Assembly (NCBI RefSeq): GCF_029168945.1
Contig: NC_083602.1
Location: forward strand, 46,189,442-46,253,441
DNA: 64,000 bases
Origin: Cannabis sativa
Lineage: Eukaryota > Streptophyta > Magnoliopsida > Rosales > Cannabaceae
Direction of reading: 5' to 3'
The notes beneath the pieces are model-generated. The model did not search any database, was not told where the DNA came from, and saw nothing but the letters and a program-made list of their open reading frames with translations. Numbering within the stretch: position 1 is the stretch's first letter; each line of letters begins with the position of its first letter. Below are positions 11,170 through 23,122 of this stretch, piece after piece. The translations under genes were made by a program, and so were the position numbers.

Positions 11170-14100
11170 CTAATCGATGCGCGGAGGGAGACGAGGTCCG
11201 ATGCGTGCCTCCACCATGGCATAAAGCTTTTTCTTCTTCTCTCGGAATTTGGCGATCATCTCCTCAGGTTTGGGGTAGAAGGTAAGCTTGATGTTCTGGT
11301 CGTTGGTAGACCAAGCCATGAAGACGCCATCGTCAAAACGCTTGGTGCACCGGCTGCAGGAAACGGGAGAAAGAAGCTCAGCTCTTTTTGCCTTCTTTGA
11401 GGCTTGTTCCTTGAAGTCCCTGAGCTCCTTCAGCTCCGCGGCCAGAGTGGCCCTGGATTCTAAGTTTGCCTGGTGAGTTTCCTCTAAGGATCTCACCTTG
11501 GCAGCCATCTCATCCAAGGCTTCCCTGGCCTCCCGAAGCTCCCGCCATGCCTTTGCAGTGGCCTCGCCTTCCGCCCTCAGCTCCTCCTGGTGCCTGGCCT
11601 CCAGCCTATCTCTCCGCAGGGCCTCCTCCCGGATCATCGCCTCCGCCTGGGCTTCCCTCCGCTTAGCCTCTTCCTCATTAGCTTTGGCAGCGGCCTCTCG
11701 GCGTTCAGCAGCCTCTTGATAAAGCCGCCTCTCAGCAGTAAGATCCTGAAGAATCTTCCTGACTTCGTCCATGTCCCCAAAATCAGACAGGACGAAGCCA
11801 TGGTTGATTAAGTTCTTGGAGAGACGACCGGCCTCAGCAGCAAGCTAAAAAATAATGCAAGTACAATTAAGAATCTCTGAAAAAGAAAACAATAAGGGGA
11901 AAAGCAAACTACAAAACACTTACCATAGTGAGGGAGTGGCTGAGATCCTAGACTTGGTAGATGGAGTTCAAGGATGCACAAGCAGCGAACCGCTTAGGTG
12001 CACACCGGGTAAGCTGGGACGCAAACTCGCCAGTCATCTCCGCAGCAAAAGGAGCTAAGGTGGGCCCAAGGAAGCGACCGAACCAGTACGACAGGGGGTT
12101 CCAAATTTAGGTCCCCAGATTCTGGTATTCCGGGTTGTTGATGGTGTTTTGCATCTCAACCCGCAAGACCCTCCTAAGGGCTTCCACCTCGGCATACCCC
12201 CGGGAGTATTCGTCCATGGCGTAGTTGTGTTTAGCTATCTGGAGCTCCTGTCTCGCCTCATCTCCAGGAACCGGAGTCAACATAATATTGGGAGGCGCAG
12301 TATGTTCTTCCATGGGAGAGACCCCACCATCGAGACCGTGGGCCGGAGTATCAGCTCTCCGAGGCCGCTTGGGCTCCTCGTGGGCAATCATTTTGCCTTT
12401 ATGTTTGCGAATTAGAGCAATTTCTTGCTCTTCTTCACCTTCTTCAGCTTCCTCACGAAGAGCCCGGAGCCCTCCTGCACCTTCTTCAACTTCCTCAGAA
12501 AAGCCCCATTGCTTTTCTTGACCTTCTCCTGGGAGCACCTCCTCGTCATCCACTAAGTCAATAGTGTCTGGAGGAGCACTGGAAGAAATCTTTAAAGCGG
12601 GGACCATCGGGGAAGAAGTAAATGGAGGAGGGGCCTCAGGAGTGTGAACCCCGGCAAGTTCGGCCAAAATGGCGTCCATAGAAGCACCTGCTTCAACAAA
12701 ATAAAGCAAGTGTTAGAACATCCGTGGGAAATCACCAACACAAGATATGACAAGCAAGCTAGTCCTACCCTGACTCTCTAATTCGGCCCTAGCAAAGTTT
12801 CAAATTTTGATGCTGGCAGCATCATCTCCGAGATAGCTGTCCGAAGGCCGGAACCAGCTGGATGTAATATAAGCTGAAGGGCCTAAGGGAACGGGCTCTA
12901 GAGGACCAGAACCCATCCGGGACCGACCTAGGAAATCTCCTAAGTTGGAAAAATAAAACTCCTTCAAATGGTCTCCCCACCGGGTCGAGGGCATCCTAAA
13001 CCTATAAAGATGCTCGTCGAACCCTACGGGTCTAAGACTGGCGTACTCGCCAACAGAAGGGACATAATGAACCGCTAAAGGAGACTTACCACCGGAGCCG
13101 GAAGTGCTGGCACCAGGAGCCCTAGTGTTCGGCTCCTGAGCCAAAGGCTGTGGCCTGGGAGCCCTTCTCTCCGCTGAGTCCCCAATGTGAAGGGGCTTCC
13201 AGGCGATCGCCTGGATCCTTCTCTCGACCGGGCTCCCCACGCGAAGTGGCCTCCCGGAAGACGCCTGGGCCTTAGAGTATGCCTTCTCCTGAGCCTTCCG
13301 GTAAAGATACTCCTGGTACTTCTTCTCGGCCGTGGCGATGATCTCATCCCCGAAGGTCTTCTCCGCGACTGGCGCCCTCACGTTAGGACAGATAACCTGA
13401 GAAAGGTTAGAGTCCTCCACGGATTGGTGCGGAAGGATGAGTTTTGCCTTCCAGCATTTCTCCGTAGTGACCAGGCCCCCGACGTCAAGATCAGCCCGGT
13501 CGTAAGAGGCAAAGGCCTGGGCTCTCCGAAGGAAGACCTGAGTAGGTGCAGTCCGTTCATAAGGGGGGATCCTGACCCACTCAGTGAGGAGCTCCGGATG
13601 GTCCATTGCCCGGAACCCGGAGGAGAAGAAAAAACGATGGCGATACTCCTTAACGTGAGTTTGCCTGTTATACGGGACCACCCCTTCATTGGCAGGGTGG
13701 GCCCGGTTACCGTAAAAACCGTCCTTAAGTTTGTCCCCCTTCTTGGGGACGGAAACAAGTTCGTAAAAATACAATATTTCCGGCGGGCGAGGACAGCCCC
13801 ATCCCCGGGCGGAATAAAAAATAAATAAGCGTGAAAGCAGGCGGTATGCTTGGGGAATAAGGTTGTACGGCGCAAGGCCGACAAAAACTAAGAAATTAAC
13901 AAAATAATCTTGAAGAGGAAGCATGGCCCCGGCCATCAAATGCGTCTGGCTCCAGGCCCCAAAGCCGCCGTAGTTATGATTGGGCGTCTCCGCGTCGCGA
14001 GGTGGCCGGTGGTAGGTCCCTCATGTGGAAGGCTTGATTCCAGCCACCTCCACTATGTTCTCCAACTGATGGGGACAGGTTAGAGTGGAGTGAAGCTCAG

Positions 14101-14240
14101 CCGCCTCCCATCCGGTCGCCCGAGACTTGTACCCATCCTGGGCAACGGGACCCAGGGAGACCTCCTCAAGGGTAGCCAGGCGCTTACCACTCTTCTTAGA
14201 CGATTTTGAGCCAGAAGCAGACGTCTTTCAATTCTGTAAA
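11170..14240 (-). pseudogene. Tat B antisense gene, putative gypsy-type transposon protein (three exons)
   Basis: This gene runs opposite to pol, between pol and the 3' LTR. Exon 1 (about 14240-12769) encodes the conserved domain found in plant proteins annotated 'putative gypsy type transposon' (PF04195-like: LPLQDYFVNFLVFVGLAPYN, then FIFYSARGWGCPR). Exon 2 (12687-11924) is acidic and low-complexity at first and ends in a conserved stretch (FAAEMTGEFASQL). Exon 3 (11844-11170) is a long coiled coil rich in E, A and R. Introns by inspection: 12768-12688 (GTAGGA...GAAGCAG) and 11923-11845 (GTAAGTG...TTTTAG). In-frame stops near 14022, 12795, 12110 and 11945 show it is decayed. Function is unknown; it is carried by Tat elements and has homologous copies in Tat A and Tat D in this window. 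Confidence 0.75.
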
Positions 14241-15219
14241 AAGAGTAAAGATTCCAGCAGTTAGGCCCCATACCAAACCCTAAACCAAGAAAAAGGGAAT
14301 GGGGGTCCCCTAACCGCTGGAAAGAGGCCCCCTTCGGACACCTGTCATACAGGAAACCCTAGGAGGATTCCTTGGACAAGAGTCGGGTGCAATAAATTCA
14401 CAGAAGACGGCATTGCGCACTAAAGAAAAAGAAAAGGCAGAAAATAGAAGGAAAACAATCTATCCTATGCCCTAAGCGACCATTATACGAAGAACGTATG
14501 GTCTTCTACAAAAAATAACAATAAATGCGTGACAACAGTAACCCTATCACTAGAGCAGTAAATTCAAACTGATTATGTGAAGGATTTAAACACTTGCATT
14601 CCCAGAAACTTCGAATGCAAACCCAGAAAAGAACAAACAGATAAGTAACAACATCCCATGCATATTAATAATGAAGCAAAGGGTGCAAAGAACTTACAAT
14701 GAAGTGTTGAGACTGGGGGTCCTGTTGTGAATCAAATGAAGGCAAGAAGGACTAACAGTAACAAACGAAGAAGAACTAGAGAAAACTGCAAAGTGTTTAA
14801 AGGTGTTTTTCTGGGTCTGAGAATTTTTCTCTCTGGGAAATTTGAGCAAAGTTGACAAGATATGGGAAGTAACCGAAATGAAGGAAAGATGGTGGCTCTT
14901 ATAGGCAAAGTTGCATGAGGAACAGGCGTCATCACCTACCAATCGAACGGTGGGGGAAGCGCACGATTCGAATTCTCAGAAATCAACGAATAAGATTGAT
15001 TTGCAATTAAGGCGGTGGAAACGTTTGAGTATCCGTCTGACACCATTAATGCGCTGTATCAATCAATGGGCGTGAAACGAATCGACCTCTGCAAAAAGTG
15101 AATCGTTGCATTAAAGGCCATCATTAAATACACCCTCACGCGCTCAAAGCTCATGTCAGGAAACCGAGGAGTCAACCAGAAGCATTTGAGCAAGCGTTGT
15201 TTTATTTTTTCAAATAAAC
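14241..15219. other. Tat B 3' region: antisense gene upstream sequence
   Basis: This holds the expected 5' untranslated region and promoter of the antisense gene, then the spacer to the polypurine tract. No supported coding sequence is seen; short open frames here overlap on both strands and match nothing I recognise. Confidence 0.5.
14896..14903 (-). promoter_or_regulatory. Candidate TATA box of the Tat B antisense gene
   Basis: On the minus strand the sequence reads GCCTATAAGAGCC, about 650 bases upstream of the antisense coding region. Tat D has CCTATAAATATG in the corresponding place (32802-32808). The shared position in two diverged elements supports a real promoter. Confidence 0.5.
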
Positions 15220-15235
15220 AAGGCTTGGGGGTAAA
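15220..15235 (+). other. Polypurine tract of Tat B
   Basis: The sequence aaggcttgggggtaaa immediately precedes the 3' LTR, where plus-strand DNA synthesis is primed. Tat C and Tat D have the same core, cttgggggtaaa or cttggggggaaa, before their 3' LTRs. Confidence 0.8.
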
Positions 15236-16021
15236 TGTTGCCCCTGATTTTTCCCAATATACGTGGACCAACCAAACAAGGACACGTGGATCAAGCAATG
15301 TACAATCAAAAATATTTGCTCAGTCTTTATGCTGTAAGGTAGCTTCCAGGACGTAGCTCCTGGAGAAAGCATACGGAACCCCATATGCTCCCGGAAGCTC
15401 GAAGTAACGCTAAGGCATCTCCGCGACATGTCAGGTTTCTCCTGAGCAATCAAGTCGCATTTAATGCCACATGGGAGGAAGCGTGTTGGGACTGCTACAC
15501 GCAATAAAGTCTGACGGCACAACCTCCAACCAGCAGCTACAAAGTAATGATCATTTAAGTCTAGCGACAGCTACACTGTGAAGAGTCACATCAGTCAAGA
15601 CAATAAGGACATTCCACATAAAAACCCTACAGCACCTAGGGATTTTACCATGCATTACCCATGGTATATTCATTGGGAATGCCCAACTTTATGGATACTT
15701 ACAGATACACTTGTAAGGATAATTCTGGGGATCACCCCACCAAAAACACTATAAATACCCCCTCAAAGCTCATTAAATGGGATCGAGAATCTTGGGTTGC
15801 ATATAAGCAAGTAGAGTAAATACTCACCAAGAACATTCTCTGTATTTATAAGAGTGAAACACTCCCCAAATACATTCCCTGTATTAAATACATCCATAAA
15901 TAACAAAGGCTCGTGGACTAAGGCTCATTAACGCCCCAACCACCTAAAAATCCTTCTCTAATTTTCTTACAGCTCTCTAACTCTATAATATTTTATTAGT
16001 TGCCGAAAACCTCGGTCAACA
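15236..16021 (+). repeat. 3' LTR of Tat B
   Basis: It runs from TGTTGCCCCTG to CCTCGGTCAACA and is 786 bp long, with TATAAATA at 15750-15757. It is followed by the ACAGT duplication at 16022-16026. Confidence 0.92.
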
Positions 16022-18171
16022 ACAGTTATTTATTTTAAGGTTAAATTCCTCTCTTTTGGGCCTTGTGTGAGAGTTGGGAGCCATAGAAGTGGGTACGACT
16101 TACTGAACCCAGCACCCCCTCACATGAACTACCCCAATTGTGAAGGCCCATTTGCCTGATTTGAATAACTGTACTAGGTTAATTATATTAGTTTGACCTA
16201 ATAAAATTGAATTAGTAACATAATTAACTTTTAAAATATATGAAAATTTATTTTCATTTTAATATTTTAAAGTTAATTTTAAGAAAATACCTTTAGTTTT
16301 AAATATTATTTCTAGACAAAACTATTTGTATTTTTCTTGTATTTAATTAAATAAAGAATTTTAACGAACTAGATTCTTTTTTAAACTTATTTAATTAAAT
16401 ATTCCTATTTAGGTTATAAATTAGTTGTATCAACTGATTTTTCTTATCTAACTTAAATTTGAATATTTTATTTAAATTTTAAATTAAGTTGAGGAATCCT
16501 AGGCATTAGTTATTAAAGATTCTTAAGATATTTTTTAAGTTAGTTTTAAACTTAAAATGGAATATTTTTTTTTTTAAATTAAGTGGTTACAACTTAATTT
16601 TTGATATTTAATTAAATCTAAAATTTGAAATTATTTAAGTTTTAGATTTTTTCTAAACAACTTAAATTAGATATTTTTCAAATTTTTGTTGAAAAGATAC
16701 TTAGTCAAATAAGATATTTTCTAGATAGTTATTTCTAGACTACTTATTATTTCTAATATTTAAATAGGAAAATATTATACATTGTGAAATTAATTATTTA
16801 AATAATTAATTTTGGTATAATTTTATTAAAGTATATTTTTCCTAGTATTAAACTAGAAATTAATAATTAAGCCTTCTCTACACTTAATTATTTATTTCTT
16901 GAATTTAATACATTTAATTAAATTGAAAAATTTCAATATCTAAGTTGATTCTTATCATGATACTTAAATATTTATTTTTCATGACACTTAATTAAATAGA
17001 ATATTATTTTTGGGTTGAAATTTAATTTTTCAACTTTAATTTAAATAATTTTCAAAATATATTTTTTTATTTTATTAATCAATTTCGAAAATTACATTTT
17101 AATTATGCAATATTTTTGAATTTATCTTGAAAAATAGATTGAGTTGTAAATTAATTATATATTTTAATTAATTCTTGGACCAACTTAAATCAATGATTTT
17201 TTTCATCTATTGATTAATTTAAAATAAATGAATTAAAATATATTATTAGAAATTGAATTAACTAGTCAAAAGAATATCTAGATGGGTGATATTTTTGCTT
17301 GAAGTATTTTTTCTGAGTATTTATTATTTTCAAAAATTTGTATAGTTTTTTTTTTTATACTTTATTTTTCGAATACAATAAATATATTCTTATGGAAATT
17401 TTTAAGTTGCTAATTCATTTAAATTAATACAACTTAAATTAATTTCCTTAATATTTATATTTAAAATTAATACTAAGATGGAAATAATTCATTTTATTTC
17501 AATCACCATCTAAGTATAATTTTATAAATATTATATTAAATTCTTATTTTTTGAATTTTTTAATTCTAAATTTGATATTTAATGAATATATTTATTGGAA
17601 TAATAAAGAAAATACATTTTAAAGAATGAACTTTATTATTATTAAGATATTCGATCTCCATTGTTGGTTTTACATCGCGTTTGTTTTCGTGAGTAATCCT
17701 CCCTAATGGAGGAACGTTCATTAGCAATTTCGCACCGTTTAATCTGGAAAGATAAGTAGTTTGTAAGTGTTTTATATGGTATGGATCACCCTGATGGTGG
17801 CGACCATATTTGACTTGCAAATTGCGAAACAATGGTAGTAGCTCATAAGATAGAATAACCTTGACTCTCGCCTAAATGGGACAACGCTGGATTCCAATCT
17901 TGATCGAATAAAAGGTTGCTAGAATGTTTTAACATTTTAGATGAGCTGACTACTCTATTCAATGGATGGTAACTTTGACTCTCGCCTAAATGGGACACTG
18001 ATATCATTTTGTTGAAAAACCTTGGAAATTATTTAGGATTGATTTTTTTTAAGTACTTTCTCTTATCATTCCTACATGCTATGTGCTTATAATTTCTGAA
18101 TTGATTTTGTGTTAAACCATTATTAATTTCTATTTGTTGATTTCTATTATTTTGTAGTATCCTGTATAAGC
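16022..18171 (+). other. Leader of the copia-type element, second part
   Basis: 16040-16170 is a block of ordinary composition (around ggccttgtgtgagagttggg and caccccctcacatgaac) that is strongly conserved at 59490-59640 in element G. From about 16190 to 17640 the sequence is very A+T-rich. From about 17650 to 18000 there are about four related units; the best two share gactctcgcctaaatggg at 17863 and 17977. Nothing here looks coding. Confidence 0.65.
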
Positions 18172-19041
18172 ATGATGAATTCTATGTTATCACTGTTGAC
18201 TGAAAATAAGCTGAATGGATCTAACTTTCCTAAATAGAATGAGAGCATTAATATTGCTCTCATAGGAGATAGTGCCTTGTTTGTTTTAACTGAGGCGTCA
18301 CCTGAGGTGCCGGGGGATAATGCATCCAAAGCTGTGAAAGAAAAGTATGCGCGTTGGCAGAAAGCAAATGACAAAGCTCTATACTTTATGCTTTCCAGCA
18401 TGGTTGACACCCTCAAAACTCGGTTTTCTAAAACCGAAAAGGCTACTGAAGTTATGACGAAGTTAAATGAGCTATTCGGTAAGGCATCACTTCAGTCTCG
18501 CTTTGACGCGACTAAGAAGTACATCAATGCACGGATGGAACCCCATCAAAACGTGCGTGACCATGTTCTCCTCATGGCAAGTTATTTCTAAGAAGCCCAT
18601 GATCATGGTGCTGAAATGGATAGCGCTACTCAAGTAAGCCTTATCTTGAATAGTCTTACTCCAGCATTTCTACCATACACATCAAATTATGTCATGAATA
18701 AGAAGGAAATAGACTTTCATGAGTTAGTCAATGACCTTCAAACTTATGAAAATTTGATTGGAGGACCCAAGAAGAAAGGGAGTAAGCCTCACAATCTTGG
18801 GAATGGTAATGGGACGATAAAACCTGAAGCAAATATTGCCTCTGCTTCGAAACCCAAATCGAAGAAGAAGTGGAAGAACACCAAGAAGCGTGCAAAAGTC
18901 ATGAAATACAAAAAGGTTGCTGCTTCTGGTGATGCTACACTCAAAGGAAAGTGTTTCTACTGCAATGAGAAAGGTCATTGGAAACCCCAGTGTTTTAAAC
19001 TTCTTGCAAAGAAACAAGGTATTTCTATTTATAAACTTTAA
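18172..19041 (+). pseudogene. gag: Copia-type gag with two in-frame stops
   Basis: This is the capsid/nucleocapsid protein of the 562-22763 element, in one frame of 290 codons. It starts with MMNSMLSLLTENKLNGSNF, the usual opening of plant copia gag, followed at once by a TAG (about 18237) at the position of a tryptophan codon. A second stop lies at 18589-18591. The middle resembles the UBN2/gag-polypeptide domain (VMTKLNELFGKASLQSRF; LILNSLTPAFLPY). A basic region is followed by a zinc knuckle C-F-Y-C-N-E-K-G-H-W-K-P-Q-C (about 18955-18996). The ATG at 18172 is chosen because the family motif begins there. Two stops with an otherwise well-kept frame suggest recent inactivation. There is no protease or integrase frame after it. 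Confidence 0.88.
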
Positions 19042-20861
19042 GAGTTTTAGTGAATTATTATCCACTTGGATTTATGATTCTAGACTAACTTTGTTTATTT
19101 GTTTTCTTCTTCATATAGGCCAAGCTACTTGAACTCAGATGAGTTGGATCGGAAAGCTGGACCAAGGGTGAAATCGTCCAGATGAAGATGAAGCTCTTCT
19201 ATCTATTTTTTGAATTAATTGTTTTAGTTTAAAGACAATTTGGATTTCGAATTTTAGTTAGGGATATTTATCCCTGTTTTTCTCATATTATTGCAATATA
19301 TTTTTTTTATTATTAATAAAGTTTATTTTAATTTTCGAATTCAAAACCAATTGCAATTTATGAAATTGAGCTTCATTTACTTGATCTTCATCAACAATTA
19401 CCACATTATATTTATATGTTTGTATGTTTAAGTATTTTTATTATTGATGCAAATTCTATAATATTTACAACTCTTCATAGAGTTATATTAAATAAACACT
19501 AGAAATTAATTCTATGTTTATTAATAATTGTTAATTCTAATACAATTGTTAAGAATTTGTTTAATAAAAGGATCTTTTGATCTGATAGGGGTGGAGAAAA
19601 GTTAAGAAAACTATGCAGTTCAACGATCTTTTATATCTAATGAGCTCTTCATAGTATTCAACTCCACATAAACTCTATCACACTTACAGAATCATGATCT
19701 TTATAACCTTTAGGGGTGGATCATAATCTCTATATACTTAGGGGTGGAGTTTATCCACAATACCCTATATGTATATACTTAGGGGTGTTGTCTATTCCAC
19801 AATTTCCTATGTAATACATATTTTCTTTAAACATGGAAGTAATATAATGACTTAGCTATTATCAAAATAAATCCTTGATCTTGATAGTATGTTCCATTTC
19901 CTTTTACTATTGTAGTAAAAGTTTGATACCTATAAAAGTTCTTTTATAAAGTTTCACACTACCTTAATTGAGTGGGAGAATTTTAAAATTCTATACCCAT
20001 CTTCATTAGGTTGACACTTGTGATAGGAGCTTAAGAACACTACTGAAAAGCAAATCTAACCATACACATGGATAGATATAATTTATCAGAATTATGAGAA
20101 TAAGATAAAGAACTCTAGTTCAGTCCATTCGAATGACTAGAACCAAGAATTCTTAATCCTCATAAAATTTTATGGTATCTTAATTTTGATTACTTAATCT
20201 CTGGCATGTATTTTTCACTTCAAATACTAGTCTGCTATGTTATTGACTTAGTCTTAACTTAAAGTTTCAGACTAATACAAAAGTCACAACTAGGTAACTC
20301 TCCAAACATTTAAGAGGTTAAAAGTATCATTTAACCAGACATCTGCTATTGAGTGGGAGCTATCTGAGATGTAATCAAATAAGGAACATTAGAAGATATT
20401 CAAGAAAGATTTATGAAAGTGATCTATATGTTAGATATTAAGGAACTGTGTATCAGTTATCCTTGTATCACACCAACTCATTTCAAAATTCTTGAGATGG
20501 TGATTACTTTGGGGGTGGAGGAGTTATTCTATAATAATTCAAGCTCTACCAGAGAAGAATTATAACTTTGTAAATTCAAAAATACCAAAAAAGTTATATT
20601 GCTGAAGAAAAGTCTACACTGTATTATCTCAATTCCATATTTTAAAATATGAGAGATATGTCTTCTGTTTATTCAGATGTACTTTTAAAACAGTAAAGAT
20701 TTCAGTATCCCTTGATGAGTAAAGCATATAGTAAAGGATGTTTCATAAGTGTATTTATGAACTAGTTTCCAGAAGTTTGGGAGGATTCAAATATACTACA
20801 CTTGATCTGAAGATCAAGACATCAGATTGACCTATTTGCACAGTTTGTTTTATGTTAGTGC
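19042..20861 (+). pseudogene. Vestigial, non-coding copia pol
   Basis: No open frame of note exists here. Short stretches still match the pol of element F in reverse complement: for example gataggggtggagaaaa (near 19585) matches the integrase segment at about 62725-62745. The segment is much shorter than a real pol, so large deletions have occurred. Phrases such as gagtgggag recur. It ends at the polypurine tract. Confidence 0.6.
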
Positions 20862-20872
20862 AAGTGGGAGTT
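20862..20872 (+). other. Polypurine tract of the 562-22763 element
   Basis: The sequence aagtgggagtt lies immediately before the 3' LTR. The same tract precedes the 3' LTRs of element G (54635-54647) and, with one change, element F (50751-50762). Confidence 0.85.
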
Positions 20873-22763
20873 TGTTGGGTTTTATGCCCTAAATAAAACT
20901 CTTTACAATCTGATTAGTTATCAATATAAGAAATTTGAAGTGATTTATGTTTGCATGAATTTTACATGACAATAGTTTAATATGTTTATTACATTCACAC
21001 ACACAAAATCAGTTAAATCCAGATCATATGTTTATTCACAATTACATATCGTCAACACAGTGGAATGTGATTGTGATCATATGAATCAAAAGACTAAGTC
21101 CCTGTTTCATCAGTGTTTTGGATTAACACTAATGTGATAATCAGCGATGATGTGTACTTACACTTGGAGTAAGTGTTATGTTCTTTCCAGGACACTAGTA
21201 AAGTATACTAGTTTCGAATGTATGGAGTATACATTGGACTGGATCGATATTGCAACTTAGTTAAGATATTGCAAACTTACCGTTATATATCCTTCCAAGT
21301 CAATATCAGTAGTTGATCTTAAGATTAAAAGAATCTAAATCCTGATATGCTTAGGCTCAACTTAGGAGTGCTATTCATGTTCTTTGATTTATTAGTTAAG
21401 CCTACTTTTGGGTCAGGGTGAGACGTATATTTTGAGAACATGATAGCATGATTGAGTGGGAGTGCTGAACATAAATATGGAATCTATAGCTTCTACTGGT
21501 GTATAGAAGTCAAGTGATGATTCCGTTCGAGCTTAGCAAATAGAAGTAAATGGATGAGCTCTTGTTTAAGTTACTAATTCTTAGATCACTAAACACCATT
21601 TACAGGTAGCTAAGTGTTTTAAGGGGCAAAATACATTGAGGGGTGAGAACGGTAAAATTATCCCATCTTGATGTAGATCATCTATATAGAGGATCTTTGA
21701 TCACAATAAGATTATAACAATGGTTAAATGAGATAGCATATCTATATCCTGGAACATATAATATGCTCTATATAAGTCTGAGAGTGCAATTCTAAGTTCT
21801 AAGAGTGGATTCAACAAAGAATTAATAAGTAGGAATTTACTTGGTAAATTCGGTTCACTTATTGGAAGCTCAGCATATAGATCCATGGTCCCCATTCTAG
21901 TTGAGAACATACTGCTTGTAAGACTCAATAATTGATTCGTGATTAGACAATTATAATTCTAAAGTTAGACTATGTCTAATTTGTGAATTTTCACTAAGGA
22001 GGGGCGAAATTGTAAAGCAAAGAGATTCTAGGGTTATTTATTTATTAATGGACTTTATATGTCTAGTTAATATTTAAATTAAATGACAATATTATTTAAT
22101 AATCTATTTTAGTTATTAAATAATTAGTTTTGGCATTTAAATGTTAGAATTAGAAAATTTGCATTTTTGAGAAATTAGAAATAAAATTTGTTAAAACTGC
22201 AAAATCAAGTGGGGCCCATTCTATACACCTTGGCCGACCACTTGTTTAAGTTTTTCAAATTGATAGTTTGATTATTTTGATGCCAAATAATTCCTAACCT
22301 AAACCTAGTAGTTGCCTATAAATAGAAAGTGATGGCTCAGTCAAATAACATGCTTTTCATTATTCTTCTGACAAAAATTCCTCTATTCAGAAAAACTGAG
22401 CCTTCCCTTTTTCTATACCTTGGCCGAACCCCTCTCTTCTCTTTTCTTCTTCTATATTTCGACCCTAGTGAAAGAGTGAGTGCCCACACACAGCAAGTAG
22501 TCACTCAATCATAGATTGGAAGACTGTGAAGGATCAAACTCAAAGAGAAGGACATTCGGGCTCAGATCTTGATAATACTCTGCGATAGAAAGGATACAAG
22601 GGTAAGAGATCTGAGTGGAAGGAGACATTAATTCCGCTGCATCAATGTAAGGTTTTCTTAACTTTATATGTATTTATTTTATCGTTTTAGAAAGTTCATA
22701 TTTAGGGTGTTAAACAACATACTTGTGAGTAGATCTAAGATCCTGGTAAAATAATTTCCAACA
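20873..22763 (+). repeat. 3' LTR of the 562-22763 element
   Basis: It runs from TGTTGGGTTTTATG to AATTTCCAACA, about 1891 bp, with TATAAATA at 22317-22324. The target duplication TCTTC follows at 22764-22768. Confidence 0.93.
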
Positions 22764-23122
22764 TCTTCCTCCTTTTGAGCAGAGTCACCTGCTCTTCCTC
22801 GGCTTCATCTTCAGGATTCAAGGGCTCCTGAGCATACTGCTTGGCCCTTGCACCTCCTTTCAACTTAGCTTCACGCTTAACTTGGATGAGTTCATTCTCC
22901 TGATGAGCTCGTTCAACCCTTCCAGCACCAGATTTCCTCTTCCTCCCCTTCACTAGCTTAGGAATGAAATCCTTCGGATAGAGCCCGTACTTCACAAATT
23001 TATCCTCGGAGGTCAACTGGATGATATTTCGGTATTCCCTTGGGAGTCGAGCAAGCTTTTGAGCTCTATCCCTGAGATTAAGAAGGAGAGGCGGCGGTGA
23101 TACAACGGAATCTGCTGGAACT
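22764..23122 (-). pseudogene. Tat A antisense gene, middle piece
   Basis: This continues the antisense gene of Tat A between two insertions. The minus-strand frame includes KYGLYPKDFIPKLVKGRKRKS and an acidic/basic low-complexity tail, matching Tat D at about 34320-34550 (EYGLYPKDFIPQPVKE). Its left end carries the TCTTC duplication and its right end the GAACT duplication. Confidence 0.75.

Larger units (their letters stand above)
4038..16021 (+). mobile_element. Tat B: Ty3/gypsy Tat-lineage retrotransposon, nearly complete
   Basis: This element is flanked by the 5-bp duplication ACAGT (4033-4037 and 16022-16026). Its order is LTR, primer site, gag, protease, RT, RNase H, archaeal-type RNase H, integrase with a GPY module, tandem repeats, antisense gene, polypurine tract, LTR. 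The second RNase H and the antisense gene place it in the Tat lineage, close to Retand-type elements. Its LTRs (788 and 786 bp) show about 9 differences in the first 275 bases. The coding region has several frameshifts and stops, so it is no longer autonomous. It is inserted in the leader of the copia-type element. Confidence 0.93.
562..22763 (+). mobile_element. Non-autonomous copia-type (Angela-like) LTR element, split by Tat B
   Basis: This is a complete LTR retrotransposon bounded by the direct 5-bp duplication TCTTC (557-561 and 22764-22768). Its order is LTR, primer site, long leader, gag, vestigial pol, polypurine tract, LTR. Without the nested Tat B insertion (4038-16021) it would be about 10.2 kb. 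In the first 285 bases of the two LTRs I count about 10 differences, so the insertion is moderately old. No pol reading frame survives, so movement would have needed enzymes from a relative such as element F at the right end of the window. It sits inside the antisense gene of Tat A. The Angela-like placement rests on LTR length, initiator-Met-like primer site and gag style, and is an inference. Confidence 0.9.

Noticed and set aside
11466..11719. Plus-strand open frames opposite the coiled-coil exon
   Set aside because: They mirror the repetitive E/A/R codons on the minus strand and read as serine/proline/alanine-rich nonsense.
13187..13828. Long plus-strand frame of 213 codons inside Tat B
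   Set aside because: It is the complement of the PF04195-like exon, which has recognisable domain similarity in three copies; the plus-strand reading has none.
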